A stretch of 64,000 nt of DNA from G963668345 sp965226215 (GCA_965226215.1 CBDDCH010000002.1:3162001-3226000); one strand, 5' to 3'; shown: positions 43,374 through 52,253, counted from the stretch's first letter. The notes: generated by a model from the letters alone, not told the origin. Program-made: numbers and translations.

Positions 43374-43859
43374 TTACGAGCGCCTTCGGTGCCTCATCTT
43401 TTTCGCCGCTTTCCTCTGGCGAGCCCGCTTAGCGGCGTCGCGTTTTCTTTCAGATTCGGTGACCAACTGAGCGACGGTAGTTCTAGAAAGGTAACCCTTG
43501 AGGCGCTCTCGCAACGACTTGAAGCTGTCATGCACTGGACATAGCGCCTGGTCATTGCATTCCCGCAAGCCCACGATGCAGCGATCGTAGGTCTCGGTTC
43601 CATCCAGAACCTCGATCACTTCCATCATCGTAATCTTGCCGGCAGGGCGATCGAGCGCGAATCCGCCGGTCGGGCCCTTTTCCGAGCGGAGCACCACGTT
43701 TCGGGCTAGTTGTTGCAACGTCTTCGCCAGAAAGAACGCGGGAACCCGTTCGCTGCGGGCGATCTGACGAGCCAGCTTCTGGCTTCCTTTGGGCTGGCGG
43801 GCCAAGTATGTGAGAGCCCGGAAGGCGTATTCCACAGACCTTGAGTACATCACGGTCAC
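43374..43859 (-). CDS. Rrf2-family transcriptional regulator
   Basis: A 161-residue winged-helix repressor. The N-terminus YSRSVEYAFRALTYLARQ and the recognition region FLAKTLQQLARNVVLRSEKG, then PTGGFALDRP are typical of Rrf2/IscR/NsrR. Three cysteines in DRCIVGLRECNDQALCPVHD match the iron-sulfur ligand spacing of this family, so it probably senses redox or nitric oxide. The last 25 residues are unusually basic (KRARQRKAAKKMRHRRR). The start is a GTG with GAGG before it; in-frame GTG and ATG codons follow closely. Regulated genes are not evident nearby. Confidence 0.88.
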   Translation of the reverse strand: MTVMYSRSVEYAFRALTYLARQPKGSQKLARQIARSERVPAFFLAKTLQQLARNVVLRSEKGPTGGFALDRPAGKITMMEVIEVLDGTETYDRCIVGLRECNDQALCPVHDSFKSLRERLKGYLSRTTVAQLVTESERKRDAAKRARQRKAAKKMRHRRRS

Positions 43860-44305
43860 TGATTCCTCGAGAACGGCAGGAGAAACAGAGTCCGGACGTT
43901 CCGGACCCGAAGGATGAACTGCCTGCTATCGTGCCAAGTGTCAGAATAACACAGGATCTCTTACTCTTTTTATCTCAAACCCTTGAACGCGGAATACCAA
44001 CGGGTTCAGCAACGCAATGCAGCCCACAGAACACCTAGCCCGCATTCCTTCAGCTTCTCAGCTGAGCGGGCTCGATGGACATTCCCCAAGAAGGCAGACC
44101 AGCGAGCAGCCCGTTTTCGTAATGAAGGCTGCGTTCGCTTCACCCGTTCGGCGCTAAAGGCATTAAGACGACCGCCGGGCCGGGTAGACTAGGGCCTGTC
44201 CCACGAATGCTTGATGAGGAAAGTGATCTCGGCGGATGCCTCGGACGCGGGACCGGGCAGTGATATTTTCGTGGCGGCGACTTGCGGCGGTAGGAACCGG
44301 TACAG
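43860..44305. other. Gene-free stretch
   Basis: About 450 bp with no supported gene. A short stem (CTTCAGCTTCTCAGCTGAG region near 44049-44067) and a CTAGCCCGCATT sequence at 44036 resemble pieces of the repeats seen elsewhere. Otherwise nothing stands out. Confidence 0.5.
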
Positions 44306-46978
44306 CTAGCGAATGGAGATCACGCCTGGGTTCGACTCGTGTCGGCCGATTCTTACTTTGAGCGACTGATCGCCCAACGGGGTGAAGTGGTTGGGCCGGA
44401 AGTTCATTTGTAGCACGCCCACCATGCCCGGCGCCAACCCGAGAAACTCGATCTTGCCTTCTACTCCACCCACCACGGCATGAGCTTCCGTGGGAGCCAG
44501 AATGAGCGGGACAGCACTCGCGGCTTTGCCCGTAGGCCAGTTAGGGGCGACCGGCCCTTGTCCTGTCATGTAGACAGTCATGACGTCCCGCCTGGCTGCC
44601 GGGTTGGTGGGAGAGTTGAGACTACCGTCTTGGTTGGTGGCAATCGCACGCACGCCGTCATAGGTGAAGATGCCCGGGGCCGAGGGCGTGAGCTGGACGC
44701 CTTCCGGTTCGCTGCGAGCGCCGTTGTTGTCGACGACAATGCGAACCCGCGACATTCCGGCCACCTCAAACGGCATCTGAAAGTTAATCTGCTGGTCGTC
44801 GACGTAAACGAGCGGCGCCTCCCCGAGAGGAGAATCAAAAGCATCGTAAACTAACAGGCGAATCCCGGCTATATTGGTGGGCAGCATGTCGTTGGATCTG
44901 CCGGTAAACTCCGCCAGGATGCCTGACTCCGGGCCACCGAGGTCTTTGCCAAAGACCGTTCCCAGCGCTCCAGGCGCGAGGCGACCTATGTAGCTGGCGG
45001 AATTTATCACGCCTCCGGGGAAGATCTCTGGCGTCGGACTGGGCTGCTCACCCAAATTCAAACTAACGTTGCTCGCGACCGGGGAAACGGTTGCCCCAAC
45101 CGGGGTTACCGTAATAACTGCCTGATGAAACCCTGGGTCCAACTGCTGCGCGACGACGAGGGCTACTTCATCTTCGGGGAGGTTCTGCGTGTCCAACACA
45201 ACAGTCACCTCTGACGGGGTCCTGCCCTCGGTCTCGGAAAGTGAAATACGGCCTGCAAGATCACCGCTGACTTCAGCCTCCCAATAGAGCTCGCCGCCGC
45301 TTGCCGTAATGGTCAATGTCCGCGGGTCCGGGTTGGGCCCTGTCACGAACGCGGAGAAGTTCAGCGTCGCCGAGTTGGCGCTCAACGACTGAGGAATGAT
45401 CGGTGAGTCATCTGTCAGCAGGGCCACATTATCGATCGAGTTCCACTCCGCCCCGTCACTCTGATCGGCACTGATCCCGAGCCGGATCACGTTGGCCAGT
45501 GTTTCGGTGAACGACCTCTCTCCTGACACTCTCGTCCACTCGCTTTCGGAGAGCGGCGCGCGTTGCAGGACCCAGAAAGCACTGGGCACCACGCCGCTCC
45601 ACAGGAAAACAGTGCCGTCCAGCCCATACAGCCGCACCTCAACAGGCCTCGTAGCCCCCGAGTCCGAGGTATGCATGTAATCAAACTCGAGACGCGGGTT
45701 CTCGTCCATCAAGCCGGTGATGTCCCCGAGGTAGAGTTCCGACGCCAAGAAGACGTCCTCGCCGGATCCGTCGTCTTCGAGCATCCTGACAAAGCCCGCG
45801 GGATTTCCTTCAAACTCGTTCCAAATCAACCGCGATCCTGCGTCGCCGACAGTTGATTCCGGAATTACGTCGCTGGCCGGATAATTGCGTGACCAACCGT
45901 CACGTCCGGCTGAAAAGGCTGTAATCGTGGGAAGCACCGTTCGGGGAGGATCGAAGCCGCGAACCATCAGGCGGAAGTTGTCCAGACCACTCGAACCACC
46001 CCTAGCGTTGTAGGTGGCCGTCACCTCCACCCGTTGGACGTCCGAAAACACTTCCTCAAAAGTCGCCGTTCCGGCGTGACGGAACCATTGATCCTTCCTG
46101 ATGGAGGCTGAGTACGTCGTCCAACCCTCACCCACTTCCGGTGGTGGTGTTGGCGCAGGCCAACGAAAAGCGCCATCCGTACTGAACACCCGAACTTCCG
46201 CAAAGAAATCGTAGAAGTCCGACCCCGTGATGCGGGCGATGTAAAACGCAAAACGTGGTTCGCCAAGAGACAGATAGTCGCGGCTGAACGAGGCAGGAGC
46301 GACAAAGTATTCTTTCTCGCTCGCCCCGCGGTCGTCCAATCGCGCATAGCCTTCGGGATTACCGCCCGACGACCGGAACGCGATCGACGAGATTGTATTA
46401 CCCACGCTCGTCCCCGGCAGATCGCTTGGCGTGTCGTTGCGTGTCCAGCCCTCCAGATCGGAATCGAATGTCGACTCCACAAGCACCTTCTGCGGCTCGA
46501 TCGACCCGCCGTCTACGGTCGCGGTCAAGTGCCCCTCGAATCTCAGTCCGGGCTCGAAAATGAAGAGTCCGATAAAGTAGATTTCCGAAGTCAGCCGAGG
46601 GTGGGAGTTTTCATCGATCACAATCCGCGCGACTCCCAGCGGGTTCGGAGAGTCCCGGAAGTCGGCTAATCTATGGTCCAAACCCTCAGTCCCTACATCC
46701 CTCCCCGTCTGAGCCGCCACTTCGATCCCGCCGCTTGGTGTAGTGGCGAACTCGATGACTAGCTGTCGGGCGCCTGGGGGAACAAACACCGTGTAGCCCT
46801 TAAGACCGGCGATTAGGGTTTGGAATTCTACGGGATCGGAGTCAACGCGGACGTGGATGGGGTGCCCGTTGGTCAGCAGCGTCGAGCCCCAAGCCTGGGG
46901 TGCGCTTGCCACCAAGAACAACAGGCAGGACAGGCACAAGAATACTCCATTAGAGCGGCGGGGGACGAACCCGGTCAT
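44306..46978 (-). CDS. Large exported protein with laminin-B-like modules and TIGR03437 C-terminus
   Basis: An 890-residue protein from ATG 46978, which has GGAAG 5 nt upstream and a signal peptide (GVFLCLSCLLFLVASAPQA). A PPC-like domain opens the mature part. Two laminin-B/carbohydrate-binding-like modules follow, with STFDSDLEGWTRND near 170 and AFSAGRDGWSRNYPASD near 375. After an Ig-like linker (TLNFSAFVTGPNPDPRTLTI) the C-terminal 230 residues match the TIGR03437 domain (PGGVINSASYIGRLAPGALG, then MTVYMTGQGPVAPNWPTG), which is greatly expanded in Solibacter. Probably a surface-bound or secreted adhesion or glycan-binding protein. Confidence 0.85.
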   Translation of the reverse strand: MTGFVPRRSNGVFLCLSCLLFLVASAPQAWGSTLLTNGHPIHVRVDSDPVEFQTLIAGLKGYTVFVPPGARQLVIEFATTPSGGIEVAAQTGRDVGTEGLDHRLADFRDSPNPLGVARIVIDENSHPRLTSEIYFIGLFIFEPGLRFEGHLTATVDGGSIEPQKVLVESTFDSDLEGWTRNDTPSDLPGTSVGNTISSIAFRSSGGNPEGYARLDDRGASEKEYFVAPASFSRDYLSLGEPRFAFYIARITGSDFYDFFAEVRVFSTDGAFRWPAPTPPPEVGEGWTTYSASIRKDQWFRHAGTATFEEVFSDVQRVEVTATYNARGGSSGLDNFRLMVRGFDPPRTVLPTITAFSAGRDGWSRNYPASDVIPESTVGDAGSRLIWNEFEGNPAGFVRMLEDDGSGEDVFLASELYLGDITGLMDENPRLEFDYMHTSDSGATRPVEVRLYGLDGTVFLWSGVVPSAFWVLQRAPLSESEWTRVSGERSFTETLANVIRLGISADQSDGAEWNSIDNVALLTDDSPIIPQSLSANSATLNFSAFVTGPNPDPRTLTITASGGELYWEAEVSGDLAGRISLSETEGRTPSEVTVVLDTQNLPEDEVALVVAQQLDPGFHQAVITVTPVGATVSPVASNVSLNLGEQPSPTPEIFPGGVINSASYIGRLAPGALGTVFGKDLGGPESGILAEFTGRSNDMLPTNIAGIRLLVYDAFDSPLGEAPLVYVDDQQINFQMPFEVAGMSRVRIVVDNNGARSEPEGVQLTPSAPGIFTYDGVRAIATNQDGSLNSPTNPAARRDVMTVYMTGQGPVAPNWPTGKAASAVPLILAPTEAHAVVGGVEGKIEFLGLAPGMVGVLQMNFRPNHFTPLGDQSLKVRIGRHESNPGVISIR

Positions 46979-47032
46979 ATTGGCTTCCAAGGACATAGTG
47001 CGATCCGCCACCCAAGGTAGGGAATCAGGCAT

Positions 47033-47255
47033 TCACCTAAGTACTTTCAGCGTTTTGACTTACCCCTGTGGAAAGAGACATTCCGCGAGAAACCACGTTC
47101 CAACCCCGAGACCCCCTGGGCGGGTTCGACACACCACGATCAGGCAGTCCCAACAGGGCCCTATCACCTTACATTACCAGTCCGAGAAAGTCAGAAAAAC
47201 CCATATCTTAGCGGAACGCCGTCGCCCGACCATCGGTCTATGCCTTTGCCGCGGC
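47033..47255. other. Short intergenic stretch before the family 1 element
   Basis: No gene or clear signal is seen between the TIGR03437 gene start and the MITE-like element at 47256; together they make a 460-bp gene-free interval up to hppA. Confidence 0.5.
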
Positions 47256-47415
47256 CCCTAGCAGCCCGTGGCAAAAGTCGTGCAGGAGCGAAAATCGGGG
47301 ACTGCCACCAATTCGCTCCCCGTCATGACCCAAGAAACAAAGCACTTAGCCTGAAGCGAATTGGCTGGCTGTACCCGATTTTCGCGACCTTCACTTCTAC
47401 CACGGGCTGCTAGGG
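47256..47415. repeat. MITE-like element, family 1, intact copy
   Basis: A 160-bp element with perfect 16-bp terminal inverted repeats CCCTAGCAGCCCGTGG (47256-47271) and CCACGGGCTGCTAGGG (47400-47415). Inside is a second perfect pair, GCGAAAATCGGG (47288-47299) with CCCGATTTTCGC (47374-47385), and a third, CCAATTCGCT with AGCGAATTGG. The whole unit can fold into one long nested hairpin. No clear target duplication is seen. A decayed copy lies at 5411-5560. It ends 22 bp past the hppA stop. Confidence 0.85.
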
Positions 47416-47437
47416 TGCCCAGGCGGAATGCAGACAG

Positions 47438-49495
47438 TCAAGTCAGAGCGATCAAAGGAGCGAGCACCAACGCTACGATGGACATGAGTTTGATGAGGAT
47501 ATTCATGGAAGGGCCCGATGTATCCTTAAACGGGTCGCCGACCGTGTCACCCACAATCGCCGCTTTGTGGGCCTCCGATCCCTTTTGCTCGCCGGCGACT
47601 TCACCCTTTTCGATCAATTTCTTGGCGTTGTCCCAAGCGCCGCCCGCGTTGGCCATAAACAGCGCCAGAAGTACTCCGGTCACAGTAGCGCCGGCCAGCA
47701 TGCCGCCGAGCGCCTCAGGACCAAGCACAAACCCCATTACTACCGGAGCGCTGACCGCAACAATTCCTGGGCCAACCATCTCTTTGAGGGCGGCCGTCGT
47801 AGCAATATCAACGCAACGAGTAGCGTCCGGTTTGACGTCCGGCTCTCCTGCCAGTAAGCCCTTGATCTCGCGAAATTGCCTACGAATCTCCTCAACCATT
47901 TTGCCGGCCGCCCGGCCCACGGCGCTCATCGTTTGGGCAGCAATGAAAAACGGTAGAATTCCGCCGACCAGTAGCCCGATCACTACGTTTGCGTCGTTCA
48001 CCTGAATGTTCATCGCCCCCAAGCCTTGGTCCATCCGAACGTTGTTCACGGCCTGCGTATAAGCCGAGAAAAGAGCCAGAGCGGTGAGCGCGGCCGAGCC
48101 AATAGCGAATCCCTTCCCCATAGCCGCCGTCGTGTTTCCCAGCGAATCGAGGGTGTCCGTGATAGCGCGAACTTCCGGTCCTAGAGCGCTCATTTCCGAG
48201 ATACCACCGGCGTTATCGGCTATGGGCCCGTAGGCGTCAACGCTCATCGTGATGCCGACAGTAGCCAGCATTCCAACGGCGGCGATCCCAATCCCGTAAA
48301 GCCCGGCCTCGCGATGGGAGATGAAGATAGCCGCGCAGATCATCAAAACGGGCAGAGCACAGCTACGGAAACCAACCGCCAAACCCTCGATAATGTTCGT
48401 CGCCGGCCCTGTTTTCGAGGCGTCCGCGATGCCCCAAATGGGCTTCATCGAGGTGTAGTACTCTGTAATAAAACCGATCGCCACCCCCGCAAGCGTCCCT
48501 GAAAGTACGGCCCAAAAAACGCCTTGGCTGACGCCCAGCACACCGACGGTAAAGAATACTGCCGCCAGAAACAACACCGCCGACAACCATGGCGCGTAGC
48601 GAAGAGCAGCTGCCGGCCCCATCCCTTTCATCAGCTGGATCGCGAGGATTCCAATAACTGACGCTACCAATCCCAAGCTGGAGAGTATTAGTGGCAACGC
48701 CATAAGCGCTGACTGCAGGGTGGCCCCCGCAGCTCCGCCTCCGAGCATGCCGAGAGCCTCCGGCGGCAAAGTGGCCGCTATCGCCAAGGTCGCCACCATC
48801 GATCCAACATAGGACTCGAAGATGTCGGCGCCCATCCCCGCGACGTCCCCGACGTTGTCGCCCACGTTGTCGGCGATCACTCCCGGGTTGCGGGGATCAT
48901 CCTCCGGGATGCCGGCCTCCACTTTTCCGACCAGGTCCGCCCCGACATCCGCCGCCTTGGTGTAGATGCCGCCCCCCACGCGCGCGAACAAGGCGATCGA
49001 GCTGGCTCCCATCGCGAAGCCATTGATGTAGATCGCCTCCTCGATCCCGGCAAACACCTGAGCGAAAATACCGACTCCGAGCAGTCCCAGCCCGGCCACG
49101 GATAGTCCCATCACGGCCCCGCCGCCGAAGGCAGCCATCAGAGCGCTGCCGACTCCCTCTTGCCGAGCAGCCTCAGCCGTGCGGGAATTGGCGCGCGTTG
49201 CGGACTGCATCCCAATCAAGCCCGCCAGAACCGAACAGGCCGCGCCACTGACGAAACAGATCGCCGTCTGCAAATTCAGTTTCCAGAGGATCAGAAGCGC
49301 CACGATTGTGACGAAGGCGAACAAGATTCTGTACTCGCGTTTGAGAAACGTCATGGCACCGGTGCGGATGAGATCGGAAAGCTCCCGCATCCGCTCGTTG
49401 CCCGCCGGTCGTCGATTATTGATTGCGAAGACAATTCCGGCGCAAATCAGCCCGCCCAACCCGATCAGTGGCGTAACTTGAGAAATGTTGTCCAT
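47438..49495 (-). CDS. hppA: Membrane-bound ion-translocating pyrophosphatase
   Basis: A 685-residue integral membrane enzyme with about 16 helices that couples pyrophosphate hydrolysis to H+ or Na+ pumping. The catalytic motifs are DVGADLVGKVEAGIPEDDPR, DNVGDNVGDVAGMGADIFES and, near the C-terminus, NAGGAWDNAKKLIE with KAAIVGDTVGDPFKDTSGPS. LGNTTAAMGKGFAIGSAALT carries Ala rather than Lys at the position that separates classes, which fits the K+-dependent type. Whether it pumps Na+ or H+ is not decided. It faces a terminator-like hairpin upstream. Confidence 0.95.
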   Translation of the reverse strand: MDNISQVTPLIGLGGLICAGIVFAINNRRPAGNERMRELSDLIRTGAMTFLKREYRILFAFVTIVALLILWKLNLQTAICFVSGAACSVLAGLIGMQSATRANSRTAEAARQEGVGSALMAAFGGGAVMGLSVAGLGLLGVGIFAQVFAGIEEAIYINGFAMGASSIALFARVGGGIYTKAADVGADLVGKVEAGIPEDDPRNPGVIADNVGDNVGDVAGMGADIFESYVGSMVATLAIAATLPPEALGMLGGGAAGATLQSALMALPLILSSLGLVASVIGILAIQLMKGMGPAAALRYAPWLSAVLFLAAVFFTVGVLGVSQGVFWAVLSGTLAGVAIGFITEYYTSMKPIWGIADASKTGPATNIIEGLAVGFRSCALPVLMICAAIFISHREAGLYGIGIAAVGMLATVGITMSVDAYGPIADNAGGISEMSALGPEVRAITDTLDSLGNTTAAMGKGFAIGSAALTALALFSAYTQAVNNVRMDQGLGAMNIQVNDANVVIGLLVGGILPFFIAAQTMSAVGRAAGKMVEEIRRQFREIKGLLAGEPDVKPDATRCVDIATTAALKEMVGPGIVAVSAPVVMGFVLGPEALGGMLAGATVTGVLLALFMANAGGAWDNAKKLIEKGEVAGEQKGSEAHKAAIVGDTVGDPFKDTSGPSMNILIKLMSIVALVLAPLIALT

Positions 49496-49551
49496 GATTG
49501 ACTCGAAAACGTCCGGGATCCCTTTGAGGGGGGTTTGGCCGGCCCACTCAA

Positions 49552-49582
49552 TGCGAAAAAGGACCGCACAGACGGCGGTCCT
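49552..49582 (-). terminator. Intrinsic terminator-like hairpin upstream of hppA
   Basis: On the minus strand AGGACCGC-CGTCTGT-GCGGTCCT is followed at once by TTTTTC, a textbook rho-independent shape (plus-strand arms 49560-49567 and 49575-49582). It lies about 60 bp before the hppA start codon in the direction of transcription. It may end transcription of a gene now replaced by the IS256 relic, or act as an attenuator of hppA. Confidence 0.6.
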
Positions 49583-49758
49583 ACTGAGGTTTTTCTACAA
49601 TCCCCCGCACAGGCCGAATTTACAAGCCTAACATGAGCTGCTTGCGTTAGGCCAGCCTCTCGCCCAGAATGACTCCGAGCACGAGTTCCCGCCCGTGTCC
49701 GCGAAGCGGACCATACAAAAAATAGCCCACGGCTTGGGGCATGGAGCTATAACCAGAA

Positions 49759-51142
49759 GTTGTGGATGAGCCTCTGAGGGGAGGCGGCGTATCCTGACGA
49801 TTGAGGAAGCAACTCAATCGTTTTCTGGAAAGGAACAAGGAGGATACGCCATGAGTCAGTGTGAAGCTGCTGAGAGCAGCAGTCAAGTCAACCCCCAAGT
49901 CATTGATGGAAAGGAACGCTCGCCCTTGGATGAGGTGCTGCGCCAAGGAGCGCGCCAGATGCTCGTCAAGGCCGTGGAAGCCGAAGTGACCGCCTACATC
50001 GAAACGCATCAGCACGAAGTCGACCAGGACGGCCGGCGGCTGGTGGTGCGCAACGGTCACGCCCGCGAGCGCACCATCGTCAGCGGCGTGGGTCAGCTGA
50101 AGATCCAGGCGCCGCGGGTCGACGATCGCCGAGTCGATGAGCAGGGCCGGCGCTTTCGTTTCACTTCCCAGATCCTGCCGCCGTATCTGCGGCGCACGAA
50201 GAGTGTGGAGGAGTTGATCCCCTGGTTGTACCTGAAAGGGATCTCGACGGGCGATTTCAGCGAAGCGCTGGAGGCCTTGCTGGGGCCCGACGCTCCGGGC
50301 CTGTCGGCGACGACGGTGGTGCGTCTCAAAGACGTCTGGCGCCGCGAGTACGAGGCTTGGTCAAAGCGTGACCTCAGCGGCCAGCGGTTTGTTTACATTT
50401 GGGCCGATGGCATCTACTCGAATGTTCGTCTGGACGATGAACGGCAGTGTTTGCTGGTTGTGATGGGAGCACTCGAAGACGGTCGCAAGCAACTGCTGGC
50501 GGTGCACGACGGCTTTCGCGAAAGCGAACTGTCGTGGCAGGAGTTGCTGGAGGACTTGAAACGGCAGGGGCTCGAGCTGCCGCCGAAGTTGGCGGTGGGC
50601 GACGGAGCGATGGGGTTTTGGGCGGCACTGCGGAAAGTCTATCCGGCGACCGGTTAGCAACGCTGCTGGCTCCACAAGACGGCCAACGTGCTCAATAAGC
50701 TGCCGCAGAGCATGCAGGGCAAAGCCAAGCAGGCGCTGCGCGACATCTATCTTGCCCAGAGTCGGCAGACGGCGGAGGCCGCTCTGGACCGTTTCAAGAA
50801 CCTATACGAGAAGAAGTTCCCCAAAGCGGTCGAGTGCCTGGAAAAAGACCGCCAAGTGCTGCTGGCTTTCTACGACTTTCCGGCCGAGCACTGGGGGCAC
50901 TTGCGGACGACGAACCCGATCGAGTCCACCTTTGCGACGGTCCGTTTGCGGCAGCGACGAACGAAGGGTTGTGGCAGCCGCGAAGCGTCGTTAACGATGG
51001 TCTTCATGCTGGCCCGCCAAGCCGAGCGCCACTGGCGACGCCTGAACGGTTCGGAAGTGATTGTTCATGTCTTAGAGGGAAAGGTTTTCAAGGATGGATT
51101 GATGGTTCAGGAAAACGCCGCCTGACCTCGCCCATCCACAAC
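49759..51142. mobile_element. IS256-family insertion sequence (degenerate)
   Basis: Inverted ends start GTTGTGGATG on the left (49759) and, as reverse complement, GTTGTGGATG on the right (ending 51142). They continue with related blocks AGGCGGCGT-TCCTGA on both sides. The element is about 1384 bp, normal for IS256. No target duplication is visible, and its transposase has an internal stop, so it is probably dead. Confidence 0.8.
49851..51125 (+). pseudogene. IS256-family (Mutator-type) transposase with internal stop
   Basis: The frame runs 268 residues from ATG 49851, with SPLDEVLRQGARQMLVKAVE, then VVRNGHARERTI and WADGIYSNVRLDDERQCLLV, then hits TAG at 50655-50657. The same frame continues with QRCWLHKTANVLNKLPQSM and the conserved end FPAEHWGHLRTTNPIESTFA to 51125. 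A single nonsense codon in VYPATG*QRCWLHK therefore splits an otherwise complete enzyme of about 424 residues. The DDE triad spans both halves, so neither piece should work alone unless the stop is read through. Confidence 0.88.
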
Positions 51143-51167
51143 ATTTGACAATATCTCTGGGGCATGC

Positions 51168-51357
51168 TGTTTCGCCCTTTCCAGGGCTGGGTCGTAAGGC
51201 TTTGCCACCCACGGCTGAAGCCGTGGGCTTTTGCATTGTATAGCCCCCTTCGGGGGCGAGAGGAAACCGGCCCCGCCAGGGGCCGCAACAATCACAGCCC
51301 ACGGCTTCAGCCGTGGGTGGCAAAGCCTTACGACCCAGCCCTGGAAAGGGCGAAACA
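51168..51357. repeat. Perfect 62-bp inverted repeat with nested hairpins
   Basis: The arms 51168-51229 and 51296-51357 are exact reverse complements over 62 bp, including TTTCGCCCTTTCCAGGGCTG and CACCCACGGCTGAAGCCGTG. The 66-bp spacer contains GCCCCC-TTC-GGGGGC and GGCCCC-GCCA-GGGGCC. A second copy of the spacer-plus-arm unit (AAACCGGCCCCGTCAGGGGC, then CAACAATCTCAGCCCA) follows at 51373-51412, ending at the broken kinase gene. It is a large REP/BIME-like structure. Confidence 0.88.
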
Positions 51358-51404
51358 ACGCTGACCACAACCCGAAACCGGCCCCGTCAGGGGCCGCAAC
51401 AATC

Positions 51405-51974
51405 TCAGCCCATGCGCCGGTCGGTCGGTAAACGTTGGGCCTGCTCGGGCGACATATAAACCGGAGTGCCCAGCAGCGTCTCGGTCTTCGTCAGCAGGGA
51501 TTGGTCGGCCGCCTGGGCCAAGCCGAAATCCATGACCTTGACCTGGCCTTGCGGCGAGACCATCAGGTTGGCGCTCTTGATGTCGCGATGGACGATGCCC
51601 TTCGCATGCGCGGCTCGCAAACCTTCGCCGGCCTGGATGGCGATGTCCAACGCTTCGTCCAGCTTCAAGGGACGCTGCTTGACCTTCTGCCTCACGGTCG
51701 AGCCTTCGAGGTAAGGCATGGCCAGGAAGGTCTGGCCATCGGCTTCGTCGATCTCGTAGACCGTGCAGATGTTCGGATGATCGAGGGCGGCCGCGGCTCG
51801 CGCCTCCCGCCGGAAGCGGGCCTTGTGTTCCTCGTCCTCTAACCTGTCGGCGGCGAGAAACTTCAGCGCCACGGTGCGCTCGAGTTTCGTGTCGGTGGCC
51901 TTGTAGACCACGCCCATGCCGCCTTCGCCCAGCTTCTCGAGGATTTTGTAATGCGAAATGGTTTGGCCGGTCAT
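51405..51974 (-). pseudogene. Serine/threonine protein kinase, N-terminal part only
   Basis: From ATG 51974 the frame encodes a Hanks-type kinase: ISHYKILEKLGEGGMGVVYK (Gly-rich loop), TVALKFLA (Lys), GIVHRDIKSANLM (catalytic loop), KVMDFGLAQA (DFG) and GTPVYMSPEQAQRLPTDRR. It then stops abruptly in repeat sequence at 51405, losing the rest of the C-lobe and any sensor region. About 185 residues remain of a protein normally more than 280 for the domain alone. The break coincides with the palindromic repeat at 51373-51412. Confidence 0.88.
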
Positions 51975-52072
51975 AGCTGACGTGGCGCACGCTTTCAGCG
52001 TGCTGTGTCGGGCTTTCGAGCCCGACATTCCCGAATCTATAGTGAACTCATCTCCAGAACCGTCCGCTACCC
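51968..52072. repeat. MITE-like element, family 2, copy C (left end missing)
   Basis: GACGTGGCGCACGCTTTCAG, GCCCGACATTCCCGAATCTA and TAGTGAACTCATCTCCAGAA match copies A and B. The right end is recognisable; the left end is replaced by the start region of the kinase fragment. It lies immediately upstream of the kinase ATG and may supply or disrupt its leader. Confidence 0.65.
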
Positions 52073-52108
52073 CCTGAGCCTTGGACCGGCAGGAGTGCCG
52101 GTCACTAC

Positions 52109-52159
52109 TTCACCCAGTTGCTCGAGGATTTTGTAGTGCGAAATGGTCTGGCCGGTCAT
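52109..52159 (-). pseudogene. Kinase start remnant 2
   Basis: Seventeen codons from ATG 52159 read MTGQTISHYKILEQLGE, nearly identical to the first 17 residues of the kinase at 51974 (MTGQTISHYKILEKLGE). The frame then passes into the repeat GTAGTGACCGGCACTCCTGC. The Gly-rich loop is cut just after its first Gly-Glu. Confidence 0.75.
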
Positions 52160-52203
52160 GGTTACGTCATGAGCTTGGACCGGCAGGATTGCTGGTCGCT
52201 ACT

Positions 52204-52253
52204 GCGCCGAGTCTTCGGGCGATACGGTAATCCGAGATGGCGCACCCGATCAT
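52204..52253 (-). pseudogene. Kinase start remnant 3
   Basis: From ATG 52253 the frame reads MIGCAISDYRIARRLGA, a diverged version of the same Hanks-kinase opening (I-S-x-Y-R/K-I-x-x-x-L-G). It is broken at the same place and followed by a version of the same repeat, GTAGCGACCAGCAATCCTGC. Short and diverged, so less certain than remnant 2. Confidence 0.55.

Noticed and set aside
51231..51431. Short frames through the 62-bp inverted repeat
   Set aside because: Translations of palindromic repeats that repeat the same peptide in both directions.
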